Below are positions 34,793 through 44,758 of a stretch of DNA of 64,000 nt, piece by piece. A program made the translations under genes and the position numbers. This stretch comes from an uncultured Serinicoccus sp. (lineage in GTDB: Bacteria; Actinomycetota; Actinomycetes; Actinomycetales; Dermatophilaceae). The notes under the pieces were generated by a model. The model did no database searches and was not told the origin of the DNA. It worked only from the letters and a program-made list of their open reading frames with translations. Position 1 is the stretch's first letter, and each line of letters starts with the position of its first letter. The DNA lies in the NCBI RefSeq assembly GCF_947500995.1, contig NZ_CANMUA010000004.1, positions 248,001 to 312,000 of the forward strand, in the 5' to 3' direction.

Positions 34793-36505
34793 GTGTCCGA
34801 GCAGACGCCCTCCCCCACCGAGCCCGACGACCAGGGCGCCGAGCCCGAGGTGGCGGCGACCCAGGACGTCGAGCCGACCGGCGCGCCGGACACCGAGCAG
34901 CCTGAGACGGCGGTCGAGCCCGAGGTACCCGCCGAGCCGGTCACCCCGGCCGAGCCCGAGCCTGAGGCAGCCGCCGAGCCCGCCGAGCCCGAGGCACCCG
35001 CCGAGCCCGAGGCACCCGCCGAGCCCGCAGAGCCCGAGGCACCCGCCGAGCCGGCCGAGCCCGCCGAGCCCGAGGCACCCGCCGAGCCCGCCGAGCCGGC
35101 CGAGCCCGAGGTACCCGAGGCACCCGCCGAGCCCGCTGCTGCGCCGCCGCGGCCGGCGGCGCCCTCGCCCGCCATGTTCGCCGCGCGGAGGCCGGCCGCC
35201 CCGCGCCCGGCCGGCAGCGCTGCAGCCGCGTCGCCGGAGCCCCACCCGGACCCCACCGAGTCCATGAAGCACGGCCGGGTGGCCGAGGACGGCACGGTCT
35301 TCGTCACCCTCGCCGACGGCACGGAGCGCGAGGTCGGCTCCTACCCCGGTGCCAGCGCGCAGGAGGCGTTGGCCTACTTCGCCCGGAAGTACGACGAGAT
35401 GCTCGCCTCCGCGGACCTGCTCAAGGCCCGGCTCGCGGGCACCGAGGTGTCGGCGCACGACGCGCGCCAGTCCCTGGCCCACCTCAAGGAGCAGATCGGC
35501 GAGGCGCACGTCGTCGGGGACCTCGCCGCCCTCGAGGCCGTCGTCAAGGAGCTCGAGGCGGAGGTGAAGACCCGCTCGCGCACCGAGCAGGAGGAGCGGC
35601 TGAAGGCCAAGGCCCAGGCCGCGCAGGAGCGGGAGGAGCTCGTGGCCGAGGCCGAGCAGCTCGCGGCGACCGACCCCGGCCGCATCCAGTGGAAGCAGAG
35701 CAGTGCCCGCATCCGGGAGCTGCTGGACGAGTGGAAGGCCCACCAGCGCTCCGGCCCCCGCCTGGACAAGGAGGCCGAGAACGCCCTCTGGCAGCGGTTC
35801 AGCCACGCCCGGTCGGCCTTCGACAAGATGCGCAAGACCTGGTTCGCCCAGCTGGACGAGGAGCACGGTCAGGCCAAGGCCACCAAGGAGCGGCTGGTCC
35901 GCGAGGCCGAGGCGCTGTCGACCAGCAAGGACTGGGGGGCGACCGCCGGAGCCTTCAAGCGGCTCATGCAGGACTGGAAGCGGGCCGGCCGGGCCTCCCG
36001 CGCCGACGACGACGCGCTGTGGGTGCGGTTCAAGGCCGCCCAGGACGCCTTCTTCGACGCCAAGGACGAGGTGGTGGCCGCCGAGGAGGCGGAGTTCTCA
36101 GAGAACCTCAAGGTCAAGGAGGCCCTGCTGGTCGAGGCCGAGGCCATCACCGTCGACGAGGCCCACCTCGACCAGGCCAAGGCCGAGCTGCGCCGGGTCC
36201 AGGACCGCTGGGACGCGGCAGGCAAGGTGCCGCGCGGCGACATCAAGCGGGTGGAGAACAGGCTGCGCGCGGTCGAGCAGAAGGTCCGTGACATCGAGGA
36301 CTCGCAGTGGCGGCGCAGCGACCCCGAGCTCGACGCCCGGGCCAGGTCGATGGTGGACCAGCTCGAGCGGGCCGTGCAGGGTCTGGAGTCCGACCTCGAG
36401 GCCGCCCGGGCGGCCGGGGACGACCGCAGGGTCACGGCCCTGGAGTCCGAGCTGGCGACCAAGCAGCTCTGGCTGGACTCGGCCCGTGGGGGTCTGAGCC
36501 GGTGA
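34793..36505 (+). CDS. DUF349 protein with Pro/Ala/Glu-rich amino-terminal region
   Basis: A 570-residue protein of unknown function. Residues about 1-140 are low-complexity Pro, Ala and Glu, with AEPEAPAEP-type repeats mirrored as DNA tandem repeats at 34960-35150. A predicted coiled-coil carboxy part follows with several DUF349 units, each with an aromatic core (WKQSSARIRELLDEWKAHQ; DWGATAGAFKRLMQDWKRAG; VQDRWDAAGKVPRGDIKRVE). DUF349 proteins near relA and apt are common in actinobacteria. The start chosen is GTG 34793 after GAGAGG; ATG 34754 in frame is an alternative. Its stop overlaps the aminopeptidase GTG. Confidence 0.85.
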   Translation: MSEQTPSPTEPDDQGAEPEVAATQDVEPTGAPDTEQPETAVEPEVPAEPVTPAEPEPEAAAEPAEPEAPAEPEAPAEPAEPEAPAEPAEPAEPEAPAEPAEPAEPEVPEAPAEPAAAPPRPAAPSPAMFAARRPAAPRPAGSAAAASPEPHPDPTESMKHGRVAEDGTVFVTLADGTEREVGSYPGASAQEALAYFARKYDEMLASADLLKARLAGTEVSAHDARQSLAHLKEQIGEAHVVGDLAALEAVVKELEAEVKTRSRTEQEERLKAKAQAAQEREELVAEAEQLAATDPGRIQWKQSSARIRELLDEWKAHQRSGPRLDKEAENALWQRFSHARSAFDKMRKTWFAQLDEEHGQAKATKERLVREAEALSTSKDWGATAGAFKRLMQDWKRAGRASRADDDALWVRFKAAQDAFFDAKDEVVAAEEAEFSENLKVKEALLVEAEAITVDEAHLDQAKAELRRVQDRWDAAGKVPRGDIKRVENRLRAVEQKVRDIEDSQWRRSDPELDARARSMVDQLERAVQGLESDLEAARAAGDDRRVTALESELATKQLWLDSARGGLSR

Positions 36506-37842
36506 GCTCCCTCACCCGCCTGGCGACAGAGGTCGCCGAGGTCGCCGACGGCCTGTGCGCCTACCTCGACGCCTCGCCCTCACCGTTCCACGCCGTGCAG
36601 ACCGCAGCCGGGCTGCTGACCGCCGCCGGGTTCACCGAGGTCGACGAGGTCGACCAGACCCCCACGGCGCCGGGGCACTACGTGGTCCGCCGCGGCGGGT
36701 CGCTCATCGCCTGGTCGACGGCCCACCTGCCGGCCGACCGGCCGGCGCACACGGCATACCGGGTCGTGGGCGCCCACACCGACTCCCCGAACCTGCGCGT
36801 CAAGCCGCACCCGGACTGGACCCGGGCCGGGTGGCGGATGCTGGGCGTCGAGGTCTACGGCGGGGCGCTGACCAACTCCTGGCTGGACCGCGACCTCGGG
36901 CTCTCCGGGCGGGTCGCCGTGCGGGACGCCGCCGCCCCCGGTGGCGTCCGCCAGCACCTCTGGCGCTGCGACGACCCGCTGCTGCGCGTCTCCCAGCTGG
37001 CCATCCACCTGGACCGGACGGTGCGCACCGAGGGGCTGAGGCTCAACGACCAGCAGCACCTGGCGCCGCACTGGAGCCCCGGGGGCGACAGCACGGGAGC
37101 GTTCCGCGACTGGCTGGCCGCGCAGGTCGGGGTCGGCCCCGAGGACCTGCTGGGCTTCGACGCGATGACCCACGACCTCACCGCGGCACGGCGCATCGGC
37201 GGCGACGGGGAGCTCATCGCCTCGGCGCGCCTGGACAACCTGGCCACGTCCTACGCGGCCGTCCGGGCGCTGCTGCAGGCGGTCGCCGAGCCGGCCGAGG
37301 CGGCGACGCCCACCGTGCCGGTCGTCGTGCTCTTCGATCACGAGGAGGTCGGCAGCACCTCCGAGCGGGGCGCCCAGTCCACCTTCCTGCCCTCCTGGCT
37401 CGAGCGGATCGTCCTGGCCGCCGGCGGCACCCGGGAGGACTACTGGCGCGCGCTCGCGGGCACGGTCGTGGCCTCCGGCGACATGGCGCACGCCACGCAC
37501 CCCAACTACCCCGAGCGGCACGAGCCCGAGCACCCGATCCTCATGAACGGCGGGCCGGTGCTCAAGGTCAACACCAACCTGCGCTACGCCACCGACTCCC
37601 CCGGCGCCGCCGCCTTCGCCCTCGCCTGCGAGCGGGCGGGGGTGCCGATGCAGACCTTCGTCACCCGCTCGGACCTGCCGTGCGGCTCCACGGTCGGGCC
37701 GACGACGTCGGCGCTGACCGGCGCCACCACGGTCGACTTCGGGGCCCCGGTCCTATCGATGCACTCCACCCGCGAGATCTGCGGCACCCTCGACCAGGCC
37801 GGGTACGCCGCGGGCCTGGCCGCCTTCCTCACCCCCGCCTGA
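36502..37842 (+). CDS. apeB: M18-family aminopeptidase
   Basis: A 446-residue dinuclear-zinc aminopeptidase of family M18 (aspartyl aminopeptidase/ApeB type). Metal and catalytic sites are in order: VGAHTDSPNLRVKP (His, Asp), LDNLATSYA (bridging Asp), FDHEEVGSTSERGAQS (Glu-Glu), SGDMAHATHPNYPERHEP and LSMHSTREICG (final His). The GTG start at 36502 overlaps the DUF349 stop (GTGA), implying coupling. It acts in the cytoplasm on peptides with acidic or neutral amino-terminal residues, by family knowledge. It converges on relA across an inverted repeat. Confidence 0.92.
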   Translation: MSSLTRLATEVAEVADGLCAYLDASPSPFHAVQTAAGLLTAAGFTEVDEVDQTPTAPGHYVVRRGGSLIAWSTAHLPADRPAHTAYRVVGAHTDSPNLRVKPHPDWTRAGWRMLGVEVYGGALTNSWLDRDLGLSGRVAVRDAAAPGGVRQHLWRCDDPLLRVSQLAIHLDRTVRTEGLRLNDQQHLAPHWSPGGDSTGAFRDWLAAQVGVGPEDLLGFDAMTHDLTAARRIGGDGELIASARLDNLATSYAAVRALLQAVAEPAEAATPTVPVVVLFDHEEVGSTSERGAQSTFLPSWLERIVLAAGGTREDYWRALAGTVVASGDMAHATHPNYPERHEPEHPILMNGGPVLKVNTNLRYATDSPGAAAFALACERAGVPMQTFVTRSDLPCGSTVGPTTSALTGATTVDFGAPVLSMHSTREICGTLDQAGYAAGLAAFLTPA

Positions 37843-37874
37843 GCGCAGTCGGCAGGCCGTGAGGCCGTGGGGGG

Positions 37875-37966
37875 CGCCCGTTCTGGACATAGGAAACTGG
37901 GACCCGTCCCCCAGGAACGTATGTCCAGAACGGGCGGGTGCGAGGCTCAGGAACGTAGGTCCAGAA
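37875..37966. repeat. intergenic inverted repeat with a third, directly repeated arm
   Basis: CGCCCGTTCTGGACATA at 37875-37891 is perfectly inverted at 37920-37936 (17-base arms, 28-base spacer; inner CTGGG/CCCAG can extend the hairpin). CAGGAACGTATGTCCAGAA at 37912-37930 recurs with one change at 37948-37966. The element separates the convergent aminopeptidase and relA genes and may end transcription from both sides, or be a mobile or REP-like repeat. Confidence 0.8.
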
Positions 37967-37982
37967 GTGGTGCGGGCGGGGC

Positions 37983-40301
37983 TCAGGCGTGGCTGCGGCG
38001 GTGCGGGTCGGTGCTGGTGGTGCCCGTGACCCGGTAGGCGTCGAGCACGGCGGGGATGCGGCGCACCGCCCGCAGGACGGACTCGAGGTGGGACGGGTCG
38101 GCCATCTCGAAGGTGAACTTCGACAGGGCGACCCGGTCCCGGCTCGTCTGCACCGAGGCGGACAGGATGTTGACGTGCTGCTCGGAGAGCACCCGGGTGA
38201 TGTCCGAGAGCAGCGCCGAGCGGTCCAGGGCCTCCACCTGCATGTTGACGAGGAACAGGCTGCTGGCGGTCGGGGCCCAGGCGACGCGGATGATGCGCTC
38301 GGCCGACTTCTCCTGCAGGTCGGCGGCGTTGGTGCAGTCGGTCCGGTGGACCGAGACCCCCTTGCCGTGGGTGACGAAGCCGAGGATCGGGTCGCCCGGC
38401 ACCGGCGTGCAGCACTTGGCGATCTTGACCCAGACGTCGTCCGCCCCCACGACGGTGACCCCGGGGTCGGCGTGGGCCACCCGACCGCGCCGCGGGCGGG
38501 TCGCCTCGGCGAGGTCCTCCTCGGTGCCGTCCTCGCCGCCCAGGGTGGAGGTCAGCTGCTTGACGACGTGCTGGGCCGACACGTGGCCCTCGCCCACCGC
38601 CGCGAAGAGCCCGTCGATGTCCTTGTAGTTGAGCCCCTGCGCCACCGCGGTGAGCGTGTCGTGGCTCATGAGCCGCTGCAGCGGGGCGTTCTGCTTGCGC
38701 AGCACCTTGGCGATCTCGTCCCTGCCGGAGTCGACCATCTCCTCGCGCCGCTCGCGGGTGAACCACTGCCGGATCTTGTTGCGGGCGCGGGCGCTCTTGA
38801 CGAAGCTGAGCCAGTCCCGGCTCGGCCCCGCGTCCTGCGCCTTGCTGGTGATGATCTCGCAGACATCACCGTTGTTGAGCTCGGAGTCCAGCGACACCAG
38901 CTTGCCGTTGACCCGGCCGCCCACGCAGCGGTGCCCCACCTCGGTGTGGACGGCGTAGGCGAAGTCGACCGGGGTCGCGCCCGCCGGCAGCGCCATGACG
39001 TCCCCGTCCGGGGTGAAGACGTAGACCTCGGCCGCACCCATCTCGAAGCGCAGCGAGTCCAGGAACTCGCCGGGGTCGGAGGTCTCCTGCTGCCAGTCGA
39101 TGAGCTGGCGCAGCCACTGCATACCCTCCAGGGCGCCCGGTCCGCCGTCCGCGCCGGCGGTCGCGCGGGAGCCGTCCGGACCCTGCTCCTTGTACTTCCA
39201 GTGCGCCGCCACGCCGTACTCCGCGCGCCGGTGCATCTGGAAGGTGCGGATCTGGATCTCGACCGGCTTGCCGCCGGGGCCGATGACCGTCGTGTGCAGC
39301 GACTGGTACATGTTGAACTTCGGCATCGCGATGTAGTCCTTGAACCGCCCCGCCACCGGGTTCCAGCGGTTGTGCAGCGCGCCGAGCACCGCGTAGCAGT
39401 CCTGGATCGACTCGACGAGCACGCGCACACCGACGAGGTCGTAGATCTTCTCGAAGTCGTGACCCCGGACGATCATCTTCTGGTAGACGGAGTAGTAGTG
39501 CTTGGGCCGGCCGGTGACCGTGGCCCGGATCTTGGCGGTGCGCAGCTCCTCGGAGATCTCCCCGCGGATCCGCGAGAGCATCTCCTCGCGGGCGGGGGCC
39601 CGGTCCGCGACCATCCGCACGATCTCGTCGTAGACCTTGGGGTAGAGCTGGGCGAAGGACAGGTCCTCCAGCTCCCACTTGATGGTGTTCATCCCCAGCC
39701 GGTGCGCCAGCGGTGCGTAGATCTCCAGCGTCTCGGAGGCCTTGCGGGCCGCGCTCTCGGCCGAGACGTAGCGCCAGGTGCGGGCGTTGTGCAGCCGGTC
39801 GGCGAGCTTGATGACGAGGACCCGGATGTCGCGCGCCATCGCGACGACCATCTTGCGGACGGTCTCCGCCTGCGCCGCGTCGCCGTAGGTCACCTTGTCT
39901 AGCTTGGTGACCCCGTCCACCATCATGGCGATCTCGTCACCGAAGTCGCGGCGCAACTGCGGCAGGGAGTATGGCGTGTCCTCCACCGTGTCGTGGAGCA
40001 GCGCCGCAGCGATGGTCGAGGGCGTCATCCCCAGCTCGGCGAGGATCGTCGCCACCGCCAGGGGGTGGGTGATGTAGGCGTCGCCGCTCTTGCGCAGCTG
40101 GCCCTTGTGCATCTCCTCGGCGACCGCGTAGGCCCGCTCGATGAGGGCGAGGTCGGCCTTGGGGTGGGTGGCCCGCACCGAGCGCAGCAGCGGCTCCAGC
40201 GCGGGGTTGGCCGTGGTGCGGGTCCCGCCCAGCCTGGCCCACCGGGGCCGCAGGCCACCACCCACCCTGGCGGGAGGTGTGGTCGCGGCGGGCTCGCTCA
40301 T
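37983..40301 (-). CDS. relA: bifunctional (p)ppGpp synthetase/hydrolase
   Basis: A 772-residue Rel protein that makes and degrades (p)ppGpp in the stringent response. Domains in order: HD hydrolase ([24 protein letters not shown]; residues about 75-200), synthetase ([40 protein letters not shown]-type block; about 260-370), TGS ([27 protein letters not shown]; about 430-490), and an ACT domain at the end ([17 protein letters not shown]). TATGAT ends six bases before ATG 40301, so the message is probably leaderless. The order apt-relA is conserved in actinobacteria. Confidence 0.96.
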   Translation of the reverse strand: MSEPAATTPPARVGGGLRPRWARLGGTRTTANPALEPLLRSVRATHPKADLALIERAYAVAEEMHKGQLRKSGDAYITHPLAVATILAELGMTPSTIAAALLHDTVEDTPYSLPQLRRDFGDEIAMMVDGVTKLDKVTYGDAAQAETVRKMVVAMARDIRVLVIKLADRLHNARTWRYVSAESAARKASETLEIYAPLAHRLGMNTIKWELEDLSFAQLYPKVYDEIVRMVADRAPAREEMLSRIRGEISEELRTAKIRATVTGRPKHYYSVYQKMIVRGHDFEKIYDLVGVRVLVESIQDCYAVLGALHNRWNPVAGRFKDYIAMPKFNMYQSLHTTVIGPGGKPVEIQIRTFQMHRRAEYGVAAHWKYKEQGPDGSRATAGADGGPGALEGMQWLRQLIDWQQETSDPGEFLDSLRFEMGAAEVYVFTPDGDVMALPAGATPVDFAYAVHTEVGHRCVGGRVNGKLVSLDSELNNGDVCEIITSKAQDAGPSRDWLSFVKSARARNKIRQWFTRERREEMVDSGRDEIAKVLRKQNAPLQRLMSHDTLTAVAQGLNYKDIDGLFAAVGEGHVSAQHVVKQLTSTLGGEDGTEEDLAEATRPRRGRVAHADPGVTVVGADDVWVKIAKCCTPVPGDPILGFVTHGKGVSVHRTDCTNAADLQEKSAERIIRVAWAPTASSLFLVNMQVEALDRSALLSDITRVLSEQHVNILSASVQTSRDRVALSKFTFEMADPSHLESVLRAVRRIPAVLDAYRVTGTTSTDPHRRSHA

Positions 40302-40364
40302 GCACAGATCATAGGCGCTGGCCGGAGCGCACCAGCATCCCGGTGAGGCGCGTGCGTCGCGTGC

Positions 40365-40928
40365 TCAGACGCTGGTGAGGCAGTGCAGGTCGTAACCACC
40401 CAGGCGACCCCGGCCGCCCAGCGCCTCGATCTCCAGCACCAGCTCGATGGCCGCCACGCTGGCCCCGCACCGCTCGATGAGCTCGCAGGTCGCGGCCAGG
40501 GTGCCGCCCGTGGCGAGCACGTCGTCGACGACCAGCACGCGCTCGTGGTGGGACACGGCGTCCTGGTGGATCTCGAGGGTAGCCGTGCCGTACTCCAGCG
40601 TGTAGGACTGGCTGTGCACCGCCGCCGGGAGCTTGCCGCCCTTGCGCACCGGCACGAAGCCCACGCCGAGGGCGTGGGCCACCATCGAGCCGAGGATGAA
40701 CCCGCGGGCCTCGATGCCGGCGACGACGTCGACCTGGCCCCGTCGCCGGTCCACCGTGTCGGTGACGATGCGGTCGCGCAGCGCGCGGTCGAGCAGCACC
40801 GGCGTGAAGTCCTTGAAGACCACGCCTTCCTCCGGGAAGTCGGGGATGTCCCGCATCCCGGCGAGGACGTCCCTCGCCAGCTGCGTGTCCGGGGGCACCA
40901 CCTGACCGGCCACGGTCTCAGCGTCCAC
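40365..40928 (-). CDS. apt: adenine phosphoribosyltransferase
   Basis: A 187-residue purine-salvage enzyme making AMP from adenine and PRPP. Seen: IPDFPEEGVVFKDFTPVL, GIEARGFILGSMVAHALGVGFVPVRKGGKLP and the PRPP loop VLVVDDVLATGGTLAA. The start is uncertain: GTG 40928 overlaps secF by 11 bases; an internal GTG at 40913 is also possible and gives a length nearer the family norm. It lies between secF and relA in one direction. Confidence 0.9.
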   Translation of the reverse strand: MDAETVAGQVVPPDTQLARDVLAGMRDIPDFPEEGVVFKDFTPVLLDRALRDRIVTDTVDRRRGQVDVVAGIEARGFILGSMVAHALGVGFVPVRKGGKLPAAVHSQSYTLEYGTATLEIHQDAVSHHERVLVVDDVLATGGTLAATCELIERCGASVAAIELVLEIEALGGRGRLGGYDLHCLTSV

Positions 40929-42126
40929 GGCGCTTGCGCTTCGGCTGGTTGCGCGGCCCGCGCTGGGCGTAGGGGTGCAGCTGGCGCCCCTGCGCCTGCT
41001 CCCCTCGCGCGGCCGTCGGCGTGGTTGCGCCGGAGGGCGTCGCGTCCTCCTGCGCACCCGCGGGGGCGCCGACCAGGGCACCCTCCGCGTCCTCGCCGTC
41101 CAGCAGCTCGTCGTCGGCGTGCGCCGACGCGCGCTCCTCGCGACGCTCGCGCCGGCGGGTCACCTGCGCGTCGTGCCGGCGCACGACCAGCTCGCCCTCA
41201 CGCAGCTGCACGAGCAGCGGGGTGGCGATGAAGATCGAGGAGAAGGTGCCGACCGCGATGCCGATGAACAGCGCCCACGACAGGTCCACCAGCGTTCCGG
41301 GCCCGATGAGGGTGACGCCGACGACGAGGATGACGGCCACCGGCAGCAGCGCGACGACCGAGGTGTTGATGGAGCGGACGAGCGTCTGGTTCACCGCCTG
41401 GTTGGCGGCCTCGGCATACGTCTGCCGCTTGGTGTCGAAGGCGTGGTCGGTGTTCTCCCGGACCTTGTCGAAGACGACGATGGTGTCGTAGATCGAGTAA
41501 CCGAGGATGGTGAGGAACCCGATGACCGAGGCCGGGGAGACCTCGATGCCCACGAGGGCGTAGATCCCCACCGTGAAGAGCACGTCGTGGACCAGCGCGA
41601 CGAGGGCGGCGACGGCCATCTTCCAGGTGTGGAAGTAGAACGTCAGGACCAGCGTGACGAGGGCGAGGAAGACCGCCAGGGCGATGGCCGCCCGCTGGGT
41701 GACCGTCTCCCCCCACGACGGGCCGACGAACGAGCTCGTCACGGCGGACGTGTCGACGCCGAAGGCCTCGGCGAGGTCGGCCCGGGCCGTCTCGGCCTCG
41801 GTGTTGTCCAGCTCGCCGGTCTGCACCCGGACGGTGTCGTCGCCGATGCGGGTGATCGTGGTGGTGCCGCCGGGGTCGACGGCCTCGAGGGCGTCGTCGG
41901 CGGTCTGCTCGTAGTCCTCCATCTGGGTGCTGCTGACCCCGCTCACCCGCAGCTCGGAGCCGCCGCTGAACTCGATGCCGAAGTTCAGCCCGCGGCCGAC
42001 CAGGCCGACGAGCGAGATGATCATGAGCACGGCCGACAGGGAGTACCAGAAGCGGCGACGACCGACGATGTCGAAGGACCGGGCGCCCGAGTAGAGGTCG
42101 TTGCCCATCCGGGAGAAGCGCGACAT
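40918..42126 (-). CDS. secF: protein-export membrane protein SecF
   Basis: A 402-residue membrane subunit of the SecDF complex, which uses the proton gradient to complete protein translocation. Six membrane helices are visible, with NFGIEFSGGSELRV in the first extracytoplasmic loop and GYSIYDTIVVFDKVREN and NTSVVALLPVAVI in the core. A basic, Glu- and Ala-rich cytoplasmic tail of about 90 residues ends in KRKRRGR. The ATG overlaps the secD stop by one base (TGATG). Confidence 0.95.
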   Translation of the reverse strand: MSRFSRMGNDLYSGARSFDIVGRRRFWYSLSAVLMIISLVGLVGRGLNFGIEFSGGSELRVSGVSSTQMEDYEQTADDALEAVDPGGTTTITRIGDDTVRVQTGELDNTEAETARADLAEAFGVDTSAVTSSFVGPSWGETVTQRAAIALAVFLALVTLVLTFYFHTWKMAVAALVALVHDVLFTVGIYALVGIEVSPASVIGFLTILGYSIYDTIVVFDKVRENTDHAFDTKRQTYAEAANQAVNQTLVRSINTSVVALLPVAVILVVGVTLIGPGTLVDLSWALFIGIAVGTFSSIFIATPLLVQLREGELVVRRHDAQVTRRRERREERASAHADDELLDGEDAEGALVGAPAGAQEDATPSGATTPTAARGEQAQGRQLHPYAQRGPRNQPKRKRRGR

Positions 42127-44174
42127 CAGACCACACCACCTTCCAGCTCTTCGCGGGTATGCCGTCTGCGCCCGGGGGCGATGACGTCCGGCTCACGCAC
42201 CCGGCCGCGGCCGAGGTAGGCCGAGCGCTTGGCGCCGAGGCGCTCGGGCTCCATGCCGGACCACTTGCGGCCCTCTCCGAAGAAGCGGGTGTTGGCCAGG
42301 ATGCTCACGAGCGGGTGGGTGAACATGAACACGACCAGCAGGTCGATGACGGTGGTCAGCCCCAGCGCGAAGGCGAACGCCCGCACGCCGGACTCGGACA
42401 GCAGGTAGAGCACCGCCGCGGCCAGCAGGTTGACGACGTCGGAGATGATGAGCGTCCGGCGGGCGCGCTCCCACCCGGTGTCCACGGCATACCGCAGCGG
42501 ACGGCCGGCCCGGACCTCGTCGCGGATGCGTTCGAAGTAGACGATGAAGCTGTCCGCCGTGATGCCGATGGCGACGATGAGGCCGGTGACCCCAGCCATG
42601 GTCAGCCGGAAGTTGTTGGCCCACCCGAGCAGGGTGACCGAGCCGTAGGCGAGCAGCGCCGCGATGATCAGCGAGCCGATGGCCACCAGGCCCAGCGCGT
42701 GGTACTGCACCAGCATGTAGGCGAAGACCAGCAGCAGGCCGATGATCCCGGCGACCACGCCCCAGCGCAGCTGCTCGCCACCCAGGGTGGGGCTGATCTG
42801 CTCGGAGGTCTGGACCTCGAAGCTCAGCGGCAGGGCGCCGAACTCGAGCTGGTTGGCCAGCGCCTGCGACTCCTCGGGGGTGAAGTCCCCCGAGATCGTC
42901 GCGGTGCCGCCGGAGATGACGCCGTTGACCGTCGGGGCGGTGATGACCTCGCCGTCGAGGATCGTCGCGAAGCGGTTCTGCGCCTGGCCCTGCGGGTAGC
43001 CGTAGAGCCGGGAGGTGATCTCGGCGAAGGTCTGGCCGCCCTCCCCGTCGAAGGTGAGGTTGACCTGCCAGCGGCCGGTCACCGCCCCGCCCTGGACGGT
43101 CTCGGGGCCGGCGTTGGCGTCGGTGACGCTGCTGCCGGTGAGCTCGACCGGGCCGAGGATGAACTTCTCGTCCCCCTCGGCGGAGCAGGCGACCGTCGGC
43201 TCGTCGGCCGGGGCCGCCGCGACCTCGCCGGCGACGCCGGGGGCGGAGCAGTCGAGCGCGGTGAACTCCTCGGACAGCTCAGGCGTGATCTGCTCCAGGC
43301 TGGAGGGGTCGGCGGGCGGGGCGGTCTCGTCCGCGGGCGGCGCCGTGCTGTCGGCGTCGTCACCGGCCGGCACCCCGGGCGCCTGCGTGGCCGCGCCCTC
43401 GAAGTCCCCGGCGGCGACCGGCTGGCCCGCGAGGGGGTCGTCCGCCGCGCTGTCACGGTTCGCACCGTCGAGCCGGGTGCCGCCACGGTTGCCCTCGGTC
43501 TGCTCGGCCTCGTCGCCCGAGCCGCCCTCGGACCCCTCGTCGACGCTGTCCTCGCCGCCCTCGAGCTGCTCGGCCTCCTGCTCGGCCTCCTCGAGCTGCT
43601 CCTGGAGCAGGCTCGGCGGGAGCGGGAGGGTGCGCTGCGGGGGCACCTCGGCCTGCGGGCCGGTCGGCTGCGCGACCAGCACCGGGCGGAACTGCAGCTG
43701 GGAGGACCGGCTGAGCGCCTCGACCTGGTCGGCCGAGGGGTTGCCGGGGATGGCCACGGAGACGTTCTGACCGCTGCGGGTCACCTCCGCCTCCGCCACG
43801 CCTCCACCGTCGATGCGGCGGCGGATGATGTCGATGGCCTGCTCGAGCTGGTCGGCCGAGACCGACGCGCCCTCCTCGGTCAGCGGCTCCATGACGATCT
43901 GGCGGCCACCGGCGAGGTCCAGACCCAGCTGCGGGGTGAGCGAGGCGGCCGGTTCGGCCCACAGGCGGGCGCCGCCGATGCTGGCGAAGAGCAGCAGCGT
44001 GATGAGCAGCAGGCTCATGAGGGTCCGGAACGGACCGCGCAACCGGGCGTTGCGGCGGCGGGGGGTGCGCCCGCGACCGGAGCCGCCCGAGCCGCCCCGC
44101 TGCCGACGTCCGCGGCCGTCCGCGTCGCCGGCGAGGTCCTCGTCCCGGCGCGGGGCCGGGGTGGACGTCGTCAT
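42126..44174 (-). CDS. secD: protein-export membrane protein SecD
   Basis: A 682-residue SecD. Seen: a basic Gly/Arg-rich cytoplasmic start, one helix, the P1 region (LGLDLAGGRQIVMEP, RRRIDGGGVAEAEV), and five carboxy-terminal helices with LGWANNFRLTMAGVTGLIVAIGI-type core and DSFIVYFERIRDEVR. Between residues about 185 and 330 is an acidic, Gln/Gly/Ala-rich insertion with two cysteines (ALDCSAPG, VACSAEG) that short SecD proteins lack. It overlaps yajC by four bases upstream and secF by one base downstream. Confidence 0.95.
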   Translation of the reverse strand: MTTSTPAPRRDEDLAGDADGRGRRQRGGSGGSGRGRTPRRRNARLRGPFRTLMSLLLITLLLFASIGGARLWAEPAASLTPQLGLDLAGGRQIVMEPLTEEGASVSADQLEQAIDIIRRRIDGGGVAEAEVTRSGQNVSVAIPGNPSADQVEALSRSSQLQFRPVLVAQPTGPQAEVPPQRTLPLPPSLLQEQLEEAEQEAEQLEGGEDSVDEGSEGGSGDEAEQTEGNRGGTRLDGANRDSAADDPLAGQPVAAGDFEGAATQAPGVPAGDDADSTAPPADETAPPADPSSLEQITPELSEEFTALDCSAPGVAGEVAAAPADEPTVACSAEGDEKFILGPVELTGSSVTDANAGPETVQGGAVTGRWQVNLTFDGEGGQTFAEITSRLYGYPQGQAQNRFATILDGEVITAPTVNGVISGGTATISGDFTPEESQALANQLEFGALPLSFEVQTSEQISPTLGGEQLRWGVVAGIIGLLLVFAYMLVQYHALGLVAIGSLIIAALLAYGSVTLLGWANNFRLTMAGVTGLIVAIGITADSFIVYFERIRDEVRAGRPLRYAVDTGWERARRTLIISDVVNLLAAAVLYLLSESGVRAFAFALGLTTVIDLLVVFMFTHPLVSILANTRFFGEGRKWSGMEPERLGAKRSAYLGRGRVREPDVIAPGRRRHTREELEGGVV

Positions 44175-44548
44175 CGGCGCGGCTCCTCGTCGCCGTCGCC
44201 GTCGCGGGGCGCCGGCTCGGGAGCCGACTCGGGCGCGGCACCCCGGGCCGGGCCACCGCCACCCACCATGGAGATCGGCAGGATCGCCCGGCGCTGGAAG
44301 CGGAACACCGTGCCGCCGGCCTCGAGGTGGACCACGTCATCCTCGATGGCGCGCACGACGCCATACATCCCGGAGGTCGTCATGACCTCCTGGCCCGGCT
44401 GCAGCTGCCCCTGCGCGTCGGTGACGGCCCTGGCCCGCCGACGCTGGCTGAACATGAGGAACAGCAGGAAGAGGATCGGCAGTGCCAGGATGAGCAGCGT
44501 GAGGCCGGAGCCTCCCGTGCCCGCAGCGGCGCCGGTCGCCAGTGTCAT
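44171..44548 (-). CDS. yajC: preprotein translocase subunit YajC
   Basis: A 125-residue single-pass membrane protein that joins SecDF. One helix (LTLLILALPILFLLFLMF) is followed by a YajC domain (QLQPGQEVMTTSGMYGVVRAIEDD) and an Ala/Pro/Asp tail. The ATG follows GAAGGGT. It opens the yajC-secD-secF-apt transcription unit; TAGACT on its strand near 44644 is a possible -10 box. The 210 bases upstream to ruvB hold this promoter and a GGTATGCC word. Confidence 0.93.
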   Translation of the reverse strand: MTLATGAAAGTGGSGLTLLILALPILFLLFLMFSQRRRARAVTDAQGQLQPGQEVMTTSGMYGVVRAIEDDVVHLEAGGTVFRFQRRAILPISMVGGGGPARGAAPESAPEPAPRDGDGDEEPRR

Positions 44549-44758
44549 GGAGTGACCCTTCAGAAAGCGTGTCTCGTGGGGCGCCGGTGCGACGCCGTCG
44601 TCCCGCTGCGCACGCTGACGCGCGCGGCAGGCACCCGGGGCAGTCTAGGTGAGTCTTCTGGGGCGGCCAAAGAGGCCGGTATGCCGTGTCCGCCTCCCGG
44701 TGCCTCGCGCCGCCGTCCGCCCGACCGGGAGAGCATCGCCCCGGCAGCAGAACCACGG

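Noticed and set aside
34960-35150. CRISPR-like short repeats
   Set aside because: The repeats are direct GCACCCGCCGAGCCC-type units without spacers, encoding the Pro/Ala/Glu-rich part of the DUF349 protein.
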